Positions 15,084 to 22,652 of a stretch of DNA of 22,652 bases are shown one piece after another. The stretch's first letter is position 1, and each line of letters starts with the position of its first letter. The notes under the pieces were generated by a model. It ran no database searches. It saw only the letters and a list, made by a program, of their open reading frames with translations, and was not told the DNA's origin. The stretch spans positions 1 to 22,652 of the forward strand of contig JAFOJB010000270.1 in the NCBI GenBank assembly GCA_017420455.1, written 5' to 3'. A program made the translations under genes and the position numbers. The stretch is from Blautia sp. GTDB taxonomy: Bacteria > Bacillota > Clostridia > Lachnospirales > Lachnospiraceae.

Positions 15084-16679
15084 ATGGATATTTTGATAAA
15101 GAACGGAAGAATCGTGGATGGAACCGGAAATAAGCCTTTCATAGCGGATATTGCAGTGCAGAGAGACCGGATTGCCGGAATCGGGAAATTTGAAGAGGAC
15201 ATTGCCAGACAGGTGATCGACGCTGAGGGCTTTACGGTTACACCGGGCCTGATCGACGGACATACCCACTCGGAGCTGAACCTGATGGTCAACCGGCAGC
15301 ATCCGAACGCGCTTTACCAGGGGATCTCTACAGTGGTGACAGGACAATGCGGGCTTGGATTCGCCCCGATGAATCCGGCTGTACTGGAGGAGTCGGTCCG
15401 TTTTAATGCCGGGATTTTCGGAAATGATTATCGCTTTCTGAAACCCTGGCGCTCCTTTGAAGATTTTCTGGACCTGCTGTCCGGCTGCGCTGTAAACGTA
15501 GGCGCGAATGTGTCTCATAATGCCATACGGCAGGCAGTCTGCGGATTCCGGGACGAGCCTCTTACCGGTTCAAAGCTCCTGGAGTCGAAAAAAGTGCTGG
15601 AAAGCGCCATGAAGGAAGGGGCCGCAGGTCTTTCCGTAGGACTCTCCTATTATCCCGGTGGATACAGTGATACGCAGGAGCTGATCGAGCTGTGCCATGT
15701 TGTGAAGGAATATGACGGCGTATTCTGCGTGCATCTTCGGCTGGACGACGGTCAGATCCCCTTACATCCGGTGGAGGAGATCGCCCGGATAGTAAAAGAA
15801 ACCGGTGTACGGCTGAATATGCTGCATTACCGTACCGGCAGTATGCTGCAGGGGATCGAAACTTTATTTGCTCCTTTCCAGGAACTGGAAGCAGAAGGCA
15901 TGGAGATCCATTATGAGTATTATCCATACATGACAGGAGCAGGCCTTGTGATGGCTCTGATTCCCGGCTGGGCGCAGGAGGGCGGACCGGATGCGGTGCT
16001 GGAGCGTCTGGGCGACAGAAATCTGCGGAAACGTCTGATTGACGAGATGGACGCAAGGCATAAGTATTTCTTTGATGAAGGGCAGACCTGCCGGATCACA
16101 CTGACAGAAGATCCCTATTCTCCACTGCTTTATAAAACCATGGATGAGATCGCAGCAAAGAGAGGTATCGGGTTTTCTGAAGCTGTGATCGAAACCCTGT
16201 TGGAAAATCACCTGCAGCTTGGCTTTATGGGAGTAGAAAATCAGACAGAAGAGCTGAAGGAAAAGCTGTATGAGGATCAGTACCGGTTGTTTCTGGATGA
16301 ACGGTACACGATTGGAAGTGATACCATCCCGGCAGGAACGCTGGTACATCCGAGAGCCTTCGGTGCTTTTACCAGGGTGATCCGGATGATGAGAAAACGA
16401 AACGTACCGGACGAATATATCATTAAGAAGCTGACTTCTTATCCGGCAGCCATCTACCATATCGAAGGCAGGGGGATGCTGAAGGAAGGCTTTCAGGCGG
16501 ATATCTGCCTGATGAAGCTGGATGAGCTTCGGGACACGGCTTCTTTTGAGAACGGCAGAAACGGGGCGGAAGGAGTGGATACTCTGCTTGTGAACGGCCT
16601 GCCGGTACTCCGTTATGGGAAGATAACCGGTGTACTGCCGGGGCAGGCTGTACGCAGAGGAAGAGGTCCGTGGAGCTGA
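15084..16679 (+). CDS. N-acyl-D-amino-acid deacylase family amidohydrolase
   Basis: This is a 531-residue metal-dependent amidohydrolase of the D-aminoacylase group. It opens with the beta-sandwich NGRIVDGTG. The metal site is DGHTHSEL (His60, His62), with the family-specific cysteine ligand in GQCGLGFAP (Cys89). Further histidines are in VHLR (His217) and MLHYR (His248), and the catalytic Asp413 is in IGSDT. HPRAFGAFTRVI (422-433) and the C-terminal GFQADICLM also fit. The family removes acyl groups from N-acyl-D-amino acids, and relatives act on other N-acyl or cyclic amides. ATG 15084 has CGGAGA upstream; the longer in-frame start at 14943 lies inside the preceding gene. It is coupled to the PLP enzyme behind it, so the freed amine may pass straight on. 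Confidence 0.85.
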   Translation: MDILIKNGRIVDGTGNKPFIADIAVQRDRIAGIGKFEEDIARQVIDAEGFTVTPGLIDGHTHSELNLMVNRQHPNALYQGISTVVTGQCGLGFAPMNPAVLEESVRFNAGIFGNDYRFLKPWRSFEDFLDLLSGCAVNVGANVSHNAIRQAVCGFRDEPLTGSKLLESKKVLESAMKEGAAGLSVGLSYYPGGYSDTQELIELCHVVKEYDGVFCVHLRLDDGQIPLHPVEEIARIVKETGVRLNMLHYRTGSMLQGIETLFAPFQELEAEGMEIHYEYYPYMTGAGLVMALIPGWAQEGGPDAVLERLGDRNLRKRLIDEMDARHKYFFDEGQTCRITLTEDPYSPLLYKTMDEIAAKRGIGFSEAVIETLLENHLQLGFMGVENQTEELKEKLYEDQYRLFLDERYTIGSDTIPAGTLVHPRAFGAFTRVIRMMRKRNVPDEYIIKKLTSYPAAIYHIEGRGMLKEGFQADICLMKLDELRDTASFENGRNGAEGVDTLLVNGLPVLRYGKITGVLPGQAVRRGRGPWS

Positions 16680-16753
16680 CGTATGCCAGAGACTTCTGGC
16701 CGCTGAGACATAAATATGATACTCCGGAGCTGCCGGAAATGAAAGGAAATCGG

Positions 16754-17914
16754 ATGGGATTTTACGAAAAACTTGGTCTGTGCCCGATTATTAACGCAAG
16801 CGAAACATACACCAAACTGGGCGGTTCCCTTATGGCTCCGGAAACTCTGGAGGCAATGAAAGAGGCGGCGGAAGGTTTTATTGATCTTGATCGACTGCTC
16901 GATAAGGTTTGTGAAAAAGCAGCTCTGCTTACAAAGAATGACGGTGCATTTGTTACATCCGGAGCCTCCGCCGGAGTCATCCTGTCCACAGGTGCCTGTA
17001 TGATCCTGGAAAGCATGGCTGCCAGAAATGATTTCGCGGAAGATATTCTTCTGGAAGCATTCCCGGAGAGAGAGGCGTTTCCCAAAAACGAGGTGCTGGT
17101 CTTCGACGGGGATTTTCGAAACAGCGTTCCCTATTGGAAACTGATCGCCCTGACGGGAGCAAAGATCGTAAGCGTTTCACCTGACGCGGAAGGGATCCGG
17201 AAAGCAGTTTCAGAAAAAACGGCGGCATTCGTGCTCTTTCCCGCACCCTTGTATGAAAAGGGAATTCTGTCCTGTGAGGAGGCTGTTCCTCTTCTGAGAC
17301 AGATGGGGGTACGTACCATTGTCGATGCTTCGGCACAGCTGCCGCCTGTTTCCAATCTCTGGTATTATACCCGGGAACTGGGGGCGGATGTTGTGATCTT
17401 TTCCGGTGGAAAGCACCTCAGGGGACCTCAGTCGACAGGCCTGATCGCTGGAAAAAAGGATATCACAGATCTGTGCCGGAAACTGGCCAGCCCCAACGAG
17501 CGTCTTGGACGGGGGTTTAAAACCGGGAAGGAAGAGCTTGCGGGATTCCTGACCGCATTGGAGCTGTTTGTGAAAACACCGGATCCGGAACGCTATGAAC
17601 GTCAGAAAAAACTGCTTGCTCTGATTGCCGGGATCCTGGAAGAAAAGACGAAGGGATTACTTACGATCGAATGGCTGGATCGCGGCCGTCTTGGTACTTA
17701 TCAGCCGCTCCTCCATATTTATCTGCCGGAAGGCAGAAACGCGAAGGAGTGTCTTGCGTATACCAGGAAACGGAAACCTGCTGTAGATATCGGTGTATAT
17801 ACCCCCGAATTCCATATGCCGCCGAATCTGATCTTCCTGAACGCATACAACCTGAAAGACGAAAACGAAGCCCGCCTCACCGCCGAAGCCGTAGCAGGAT
17901 ACCTTGAACGATAA
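16754..17914 (+). CDS. SelA/DgaE-like PLP-dependent ammonia-lyase-type enzyme
   Basis: This is a 386-residue fold-type I PLP enzyme. It starts FYEKLGLCPIINASETYTKLGG, close to the opening of D-glucosaminate-6-phosphate ammonia-lyases and SelA-like proteins. Other marks are TSGASAGVILSTGA (cofactor phosphate), VDASAQLPP with the ring-binding Asp191, and the Schiff-base lysine in FSGGKHLRGPQSTG (Lys220). Relatives eliminate water and ammonia from amino-sugar acids by way of enamine intermediates; true SelA makes Sec-tRNA and is longer. Start choice: ATG 16754 (AAAGGAAAT upstream) gives the family N-terminus. A GTG at 16670, with GAGGAAGAGG ahead and overlapping the deacylase stop by 10 bp, would add 28 residues and is a real alternative. 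Substrate unknown; probably an amino acid or amino sugar acid released by the deacylase. Confidence 0.8.
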   Translation: MGFYEKLGLCPIINASETYTKLGGSLMAPETLEAMKEAAEGFIDLDRLLDKVCEKAALLTKNDGAFVTSGASAGVILSTGACMILESMAARNDFAEDILLEAFPEREAFPKNEVLVFDGDFRNSVPYWKLIALTGAKIVSVSPDAEGIRKAVSEKTAAFVLFPAPLYEKGILSCEEAVPLLRQMGVRTIVDASAQLPPVSNLWYYTRELGADVVIFSGGKHLRGPQSTGLIAGKKDITDLCRKLASPNERLGRGFKTGKEELAGFLTALELFVKTPDPERYERQKKLLALIAGILEEKTKGLLTIEWLDRGRLGTYQPLLHIYLPEGRNAKECLAYTRKRKPAVDIGVYTPEFHMPPNLIFLNAYNLKDENEARLTAEAVAGYLER

Positions 17915-17957
17915 GGGTTGTAAACAGTAACGGGAAAGGAATAAACCAAAAACAGGA

Positions 17958-17986
17958 TTGACAAATGACTGGATTAACGGTAACCT
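17958..17986 (+). promoter_or_regulatory. Candidate promoter of the second transport operon
   Basis: A perfect TTGACA (17958-17963) is followed after 17 bp by TAACCT (17981-17986), a weak -10. An ACAGGATT/AACCTGT near-inverted repeat surrounds it (about 17952-17988) and could be a regulator site. It implies the second binding protein can be made independently of the upstream genes. Confidence 0.45.
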
Positions 17987-18051
17987 GTAAATTATGAAGC
18001 AACAAGTTTACAGCCTTCAAACAGCAAGCACAGTATGAAAGGAGACACGTT

Positions 18052-19380
18052 ATGAAAAGAAGATTCATGGCAGGTTTACTGACAGCAGCGATGCTGGTAT
18101 CCTCTCTTGCAGGTGCCGCAGTCACTGTTCACGCAGAGGATGGCTCCACTCAGGGAACCAATACCTTTGTGGATGGCGGAACAGAGCTTTCCTTCTGGAC
18201 TTTCCAGGAGCTGCATGTACCTTTCTGGACCTCTATGGCAGATGTCTGGAATGAGAAGTATCCCGACAGACCGATCAACCTGACTGTTACCAACGGTGAA
18301 TCCCATTCTACCCACAGCAAACTCCTGATCGCGTGCCAGTCCGGCGAAGGCGCTCCGGATATGGCGGATATCGAGATCGGCTACTATGGCTCCTTCGTAA
18401 AAGACGGATATCTTATTCCCATCAACGATGCTGTTGAGCCCTATAAGGACGATGTCGTCATGAGCCGTATTACCATGTACGGCGATACGGAAGGCAACTA
18501 TTACGGCGTGGACTTCCATCTTGGCGAGACCGTTACCTATTATAATATGGATGTCATGAACGAAGCAGGCGTAGATCCTGCAGAGATCGTTACCTGGGAT
18601 GACTATTTTGCAGCCGGACAGAAGGTGCTGGAAGCTACCGGCAAGCCCATGACCGCTGTAGAGACCGCGGACCTCTTCCTGCCCCAGGCCATGATGCTTC
18701 AGAAGAATGCCCAGTATGTGGATGAGGAAGGAAATCCGAATCTGGTTACCGACGAACATGCAGAAGTTATCGAATATATTCGCAGTAAGCTTGCGGACGG
18801 AACCATAGAGATCGCTCCCGGAGGCGGTCTCCATACAGAAGAATGGTACGGTCACCTCAACGCAGGCGATGTAGCTTCCATCACCATGCCGCTTTGGTAC
18901 ATGGGCAGGTTTACCGACTACTGTGGGGATCTGGCCAAAAAGGTTGCCATCTATGAAATGCCTGTATGGAATGAAGGCGATGTCCGTGCAGTTCTTCAGG
19001 GAGGTACCGGTACCTCTGTTATCAAAGGCACAGAGAATGAGCAGCTTGCAAAGGATTTCCTGGCATTCGCAAAGCTTTCCGCAGAAGGCTGCACCTATGA
19101 GTGGGTGAACCTGGGCTTTGACCCGATCCGTACCGAGCTTTGGGATGATCCGGCTCTGACCGAGGATCCGGACAACAAGTTCCTGAACTACTTCATGACG
19201 AAGCCCTTCGATATCCTGAAGAAGAACGGAACCGAGCTGACTGCTCCCGACATCTCCGGACAGTATGCGGCGACCTACCAGACACTGGTTTCCACAACTT
19301 ATTCCAATGCATTCGAAATGTCCGTGGATCGTGATGTATACGAACTGCTTCAGGAAGAGCAGGATTCCATCATCTATTGA
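18052..19380 (+). CDS. CUT1 ABC transporter sugar-binding protein (second system)
   Basis: This is a 442-residue extracytoplasmic solute-binding protein. The signal peptide is MKRRFMAGLLTAAMLVSSLAG..., with likely cleavage after VHA (residue 28). The SSLAGA stretch looks like a lipobox in which the required cysteine is alanine, so it should be released or held otherwise. The mature domain begins TELSFWTFQELHVPFW and resembles family-1 sugar-binding proteins, with SGEGAPDMADIEIG, the YNMDVMNEAGVDPAEIVTWDDYF hinge region, and an aromatic-rich pocket. AAAGGAG precedes ATG 18052. The following permeases and the arabinofuranosidase at 21292 suggest arabinose-containing oligosaccharides as ligand, which is inference from neighbours. 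Strong codon bias fits high expression. Confidence 0.92.
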   Translation: MKRRFMAGLLTAAMLVSSLAGAAVTVHAEDGSTQGTNTFVDGGTELSFWTFQELHVPFWTSMADVWNEKYPDRPINLTVTNGESHSTHSKLLIACQSGEGAPDMADIEIGYYGSFVKDGYLIPINDAVEPYKDDVVMSRITMYGDTEGNYYGVDFHLGETVTYYNMDVMNEAGVDPAEIVTWDDYFAAGQKVLEATGKPMTAVETADLFLPQAMMLQKNAQYVDEEGNPNLVTDEHAEVIEYIRSKLADGTIEIAPGGGLHTEEWYGHLNAGDVASITMPLWYMGRFTDYCGDLAKKVAIYEMPVWNEGDVRAVLQGGTGTSVIKGTENEQLAKDFLAFAKLSAEGCTYEWVNLGFDPIRTELWDDPALTEDPDNKFLNYFMTKPFDILKKNGTELTAPDISGQYAATYQTLVSTTYSNAFEMSVDRDVYELLQEEQDSIIY

Positions 19381-19448
19381 TGAGAGGATCCGGCAGACAT
19401 ACGGAAATCCTGTTTTGAACAGATATTTGGGACATACTGAAAAATGAA

Positions 19449-19494
19449 AAAAAGGGACACTGCGAAGGGCGTCACCCCTGCGGTGTCCCTTTTT
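19449..19494 (+). terminator. Intrinsic terminator/attenuator after second binding-protein gene
   Basis: AAAAAGGGACAC (19449-19460) pairs with GTGTCCCTTTTT (19483-19494), and a few more pairs extend inward, giving a stable stem with a T5 run. It lies 68 bp after the binding-protein stop and just ahead of the permease ribosome binding site, the same layout as in the first system. Confidence 0.8.
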
Positions 19495-19509
19495 CATCCC
19501 GGAGGGACT

Positions 19510-20415
19510 ATGAAGAAAAAAGGTATTCTAAAAAAAGTGCTGTATTCCCAGAAAGTAGCGCCTTATGTGTTCATTGCGCCTTTCATCATCACCTTTGTGG
19601 TATTTTTCGCGTATTCTATCTTTTCCATGGTCATGATGAGCTTCCAGAAGGTAGCCGGACCGAATACCGTCTTTGTGGGACTGGACAATTATAAAGTCAT
19701 CCACAATTCCATTTTCATCAAGAGCCTGAAGAACAGCATTTTCTATACGATCGTCTCCTGTGCCCTTATGATCCCCATCCCCCTCGTCATGGCTGTCATG
19801 CTGAACAGCAAATCCATGAAAGCCAAGTCTTTCTTCCGGAGTCTTCTGTTTATTCCGGCACTGACCTCCGTTGTAGTGGCTGGTGTGGTTTTCCGTATGA
19901 TGTTCGGAGAACTGGAAGGCTCCTTTATGAACCAGGTGATCGCCTCCTTCGGACAGGGACCTCTCATATGGCTCAGAACTCCCGGTACAGTGTGGATGGT
20001 CCTGTTTTTTGTCTGCCTCTGGCGGTGGACGGGCGTCAATATGATGTATTACCTGTCCGGCCTGCAGCAGATCCCTTCGGATCTGTATGAATCGGCTTCT
20101 ATAGACGGAGCCTCCACCTGGCAGGCTTTCTGGAATATCACGGTCCCGCTTCTGAAACCCACCATCATCTATGTTCTGACTATTTCCATTTTCGGCGGCA
20201 TGGCCATGTTCTCCGAATCCTATATGATCTTTAATGGAAACAAGTCTCCCAACAATATCGGAACAACGCTGGTCGGTTTCCTGTACAGGATGGCCTTCGA
20301 GCAGAATAACCTCGGGATCGGCAGCGCTGTAGGCGTGATCTTCCTGAGCATTGTCCTGGTGGTGAATTTCCTGCAGCTTTTCGCCAATGGAACCTTCGGC
20401 AGAAAGGAGAAGTAA
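19510..20415 (+). CDS. CUT1 ABC transporter permease, MalF-like (second system)
   Basis: This is a 301-residue permease with about six transmembrane segments, beginning APYVFIAPFIITFVVFFAYSIF. The EAA loop is YESASIDGASTWQAFWNITVPLLKP (about residues 196-220). The true start is ATG 19510, with CCCGGAGGGACT upstream. A longer in-frame ATG at 19444 would be encoded by the terminator hairpin itself and is rejected. It pairs with the permease at 20419, separated by 3 bp. Both lack an ATPase gene nearby, again pointing to a shared ATPase. Confidence 0.95.
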   Translation: MKKKGILKKVLYSQKVAPYVFIAPFIITFVVFFAYSIFSMVMMSFQKVAGPNTVFVGLDNYKVIHNSIFIKSLKNSIFYTIVSCALMIPIPLVMAVMLNSKSMKAKSFFRSLLFIPALTSVVVAGVVFRMMFGELEGSFMNQVIASFGQGPLIWLRTPGTVWMVLFFVCLWRWTGVNMMYYLSGLQQIPSDLYESASIDGASTWQAFWNITVPLLKPTIIYVLTISIFGGMAMFSESYMIFNGNKSPNNIGTTLVGFLYRMAFEQNNLGIGSAVGVIFLSIVLVVNFLQLFANGTFGRKEK

Positions 20416-20418
20416 ACG

Positions 20419-21255
20419 ATGAAGAAAAAAAGCAGAACCACATCTGTCTTCCTGATCGTGTTCTTTGTGATCGTTACAGCGATCACACTGCTTCCCCTGG
20501 CCCTGCTGGCAGTTTCCTCCCTGCGGCCGGGTTCGGATCTTATGCGGTATGGACTGAATTTCAATATCGACTGGGCAACTGCAAGCCTGAACGAATACCG
20601 CATGCTTTTCAGCGGCGCGAACAATTATTTTATCTGGTACAGAAACAGTCTGCTCATTACCGTGGTACAGGTCGCGCTGGCGCTTTTCCTGAGTGCCTGT
20701 GTGGGCTACGGGTTTGCCATGTATGAATTCAGGGGAAAGAACCTGTCCTTTGCCTGCGTGCTTCTGGTCATGATGGTTCCTACGGAAGTCATTCTGCTGC
20801 CTCTTTACAGACTGATCACCAGAATGCATCTTATCAACAATATGTGGGGGATCATCCTGCCCTATCTGGTGGTACCCATGCTGGTGTTCTTTTTCCGGCA
20901 GTATCTTTCCGGAATCCCCAAAGATTTCCTGGACGCGGCCCGGGTAGACGGCTGTACGGAATATGGGATCTTCTTCCGCATCATGATCCCGCTTATGAAG
21001 CCTTCCTTCGCGGCTATGGGGATCTATCAGGGTATGTCCAGCTGGAACAATTTCCTCTGGCCTATGATCGTTACGAACTCCATCACCAAGATCACTCTGC
21101 CGGTAGGTCTGCAAAGTCTTCTCTCGCCTTATGGCAATAACTATGATATCCTGATCGCCGGATCCTGCTTTGCCATCATTCCGATCCTGATCCTGTTTGC
21201 CGCATTCCAGAGATATTTCATCGAAGGTATGACAGCCGGCGGCGTGAAGGGCTGA
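20419..21255 (+). CDS. CUT1 ABC transporter permease, MalG/AraQ-like (second system)
   Basis: This is a 278-residue permease with about six transmembrane segments (first at VFLIVFFVIVTAITLLPLALLAV). Its EAA loop is FLDAARVDGCTEYGIFFRIMIPLMKP and its ending is YFIEGMTAGGVKG. The ribosome binding site AAAGGAG sits in the last codons of the preceding gene. AraQ-like permeases often serve arabinan and other plant oligosaccharides, which agrees with the GH51 enzyme encoded 36 bp downstream. Confidence 0.95.
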   Translation: MKKKSRTTSVFLIVFFVIVTAITLLPLALLAVSSLRPGSDLMRYGLNFNIDWATASLNEYRMLFSGANNYFIWYRNSLLITVVQVALALFLSACVGYGFAMYEFRGKNLSFACVLLVMMVPTEVILLPLYRLITRMHLINNMWGIILPYLVVPMLVFFFRQYLSGIPKDFLDAARVDGCTEYGIFFRIMIPLMKPSFAAMGIYQGMSSWNNFLWPMIVTNSITKITLPVGLQSLLSPYGNNYDILIAGSCFAIIPILILFAAFQRYFIEGMTAGGVKG

Positions 21256-21291
21256 TGACAGGAAGAACGGTTTTCTACGGGGGAATTAAAA

Positions 21292-22652
21292 ATGATCATC
21301 CATGCAGACAGGAGAAACTCTCTGGGACAACGGAATCCCATGATATATGGGCACTTTATCGAACATTTTCACCGCCAGATCTATGGAGGAGTATATGACC
21401 CCGGTAATCCGCTTTCGGATGAGGACGGCTTCCGCCGGGATGTGCTGGAAGCCATGCGAAGAATCCATGTTCCGATCCTCAGATGGCCCGGAGGCTGCTT
21501 CGTTTCTTCCTATCATTGGGAAGACGGCGTAGGGAGATCGAGGGTGCCCTGCTTTGACAAGGCCTGGCGGGTAGAGGAGCCCAACACCTTCGGCACCGAC
21601 GAATATATCCGCCTCTGCAGAAAGATCGGCTGCGAACCCTATATCTGTACCAATGCGGGAACCGGGACAGCGGAGGAGATGAGCAGCTGGGTGGAGTACT
21701 GCAACCTGAAGGATCAGGGAAAATATGCCCGTCTTCGTATCGAGAACGGGCAGAAAGAGCCGTACAAGGTCCGTTTCTGGAGCATCGGAAACGAGAATTA
21801 CGGATCCTGGGAGATCGGGGCAAAGACAAAAGAGGAATGGAGCTGCCTGACTACGGAGGCTGCAAAGATGATGAAGCATGTGGATCCGGAGACGGAGCTC
21901 ACGGCTGCAGCCCTGGACGATCTGGACTGGAATGTGGCCCTTCTGAAAAAATGCGGCCCGTTCCTTGACTGGATCTCCATCCACGGATACTGGGACGCCA
22001 TTCACCAGACCAATGCCCTGGCCTCCTACGGAACCTGTATGACCTACACAAATACCATAGGGGATTCGGTCAGAAAGGTAAGAGGGCTCCTGGCAGCCAT
22101 GGGGCTGGAGGAAAAGATCCGGATCGCCTTCGATGAATGGAACCTGCGAGGATGGTATCATCCCAATGTCCATACGGTGAAGCAGGGAACTTCGCCGGAG
22201 GAATACCTTAAGCCCCGGGACGATAACGATATTAACAGCAGCTATACCATGGCGGATGCGGTCTTTGCAGCCTGTTTCCTGAACATGTGCAACAGGAACT
22301 GTGATATTGTGGGGATGGCGGCCTTTGCACCTGTGGTCAATACCAGGGGCTGTATCTTTACTTACGAGAAGGGCATCGTCCTTCGAAGCACCTATCATGT
22401 GTTTGATCTTTATGTAAATCATCTGGGCGATCAGGTACTGTATTCTTTTGTGGAAGGAATGCCTTCCGGAAAGTTTATGGATACCCTGGGAAAAGAAACA
22501 GAGGTTCCGCTTCTGGATGTGGTTGTGACAGCGTTTACGGATCAGGCCGGCATGGCTGTCGCGGCGGTAAACAAGGATCCGGAGCATGAACAGGAGCTTT
22601 TCCTTTCCCTGGAGTGTGAGGGAACGGTAAAGATGTTGACTGTAAACGGGCC
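21292..22652 (+). CDS. GH51 alpha-L-arabinofuranosidase, cut by window end
   Basis: Reading from ATG 21292 gives an open frame of 453 codons with no stop before the edge. It opens with the family-51 pattern NPMIYGHFIEHFHRQIYGGVYDP, then LRWPGGCFVSSYHWEDGVG. The acid/base glutamate is in IGNENYG (Glu168), the nucleophile in AFDEWN (Glu282), and the DWISIHGY segment between them is typical. The usual length is near 500 residues, so only a short C-terminal beta-sandwich part is missing. There is no signal peptide, so it acts in the cytoplasm, releasing L-arabinofuranose from short oligosaccharides brought in by the neighbouring transporter. A GGGGG-rich site precedes the ATG and it is probably co-transcribed with the permeases. 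Confidence 0.93.
   Translation, partial: MIIHADRRNSLGQRNPMIYGHFIEHFHRQIYGGVYDPGNPLSDEDGFRRDVLEAMRRIHVPILRWPGGCFVSSYHWEDGVGRSRVPCFDKAWRVEEPNTFGTDEYIRLCRKIGCEPYICTNAGTGTAEEMSSWVEYCNLKDQGKYARLRIENGQKEPYKVRFWSIGNENYGSWEIGAKTKEEWSCLTTEAAKMMKHVDPETELTAAALDDLDWNVALLKKCGPFLDWISIHGYWDAIHQTNALASYGTCMTYTNTIGDSVRKVRGLLAAMGLEEKIRIAFDEWNLRGWYHPNVHTVKQGTSPEEYLKPRDDNDINSSYTMADAVFAACFLNMCNRNCDIVGMAAFAPVVNTRGCIFTYEKGIVLRSTYHVFDLYVNHLGDQVLYSFVEGMPSGKFMDTLGKETEVPLLDVVVTAFTDQAGMAVAAVNKDPEHEQELFLSLECEGTVKMLTVNG

Noticed and set aside
16754..17914. True selenocysteine synthase (SelA)
   Set aside because: It is shorter than SelA, its N-terminus is that of the ammonia-lyase-like branch, and no selenocysteine genes or tRNA lie nearby.
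19528..21114. 528-codon minus-strand frame, rich in His, Asp and Gln
   Set aside because: It is a shadow of the two permease genes; the odd His/Asp-rich composition is what reversed hydrophobic codons give.
21286..22587. 433-codon minus-strand frame
   Set aside because: It is antisense to the GH51 gene, which has both catalytic glutamates and family motifs.

Overview
The window looks like a chromosomal stretch from a Clostridia (Lachnospiraceae-like) anaerobe. The pointers are strong AGGAGG-type ribosome binding sites, close to balanced base composition, DeoR and AraC regulators, and CUT1 sugar ABC transporters encoded without their own ATPase. This is a reading of gene style and not a proven taxonomy. 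I saw no rRNA, tRNA or CRISPR.

Left edge (1-2121): an IS200/IS605 TnpB-like fragment runs off the edge on the minus strand. A putative membrane-anchored alpha/beta hydrolase and a small membrane protein, also on the minus strand, lie between two copies of an inverted ~38-bp repeat (250-296 and 1990-2027). This looks like scarred, recently rearranged DNA.

Regulated sugar operon (2119-10366): a minus-strand DeoR-type regulator is divergent from a plus-strand run of deoC-type aldolase, Gfo/Idh dehydrogenase, Zn-dependent medium-chain dehydrogenase, FGGY kinase, fucose-isomerase-like protein, RidA and an AraC regulator. The divergent gap holds a good sigma-A-type promoter with four copies of an AAATAAAAST decamer around it. 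The gene set has the same logic as the fucose pathway (isomerase, kinase, aldolase, oxidoreductase, DeoR regulator), but the aldolase is class I.

Transport and acid/amino branch (10503-17914): a CUT1 binding protein, two tandem hairpins and two permeases are followed by a ManD/RspA-type enolase-superfamily protein, an N-acyl-D-amino-acid deacylase-type amidohydrolase and a SelA/DgaE-like PLP enzyme.

Second transport unit (18052-22652): it has its own candidate promoter, a second CUT1 binding protein, a terminator hairpin, two permeases and a cytoplasmic GH51 alpha-L-arabinofuranosidase cut by the window end. This unit probably imports arabinose-containing oligosaccharides.

Taken together, the window encodes uptake and breakdown of unusual plant or microbial sugars. 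The substrate of the 3194-17914 genes cannot be read from sequence alone. An acylated amino-sugar or sugar-acid compound is my inference from the RidA, deacylase and ammonia-lyase-like trio.
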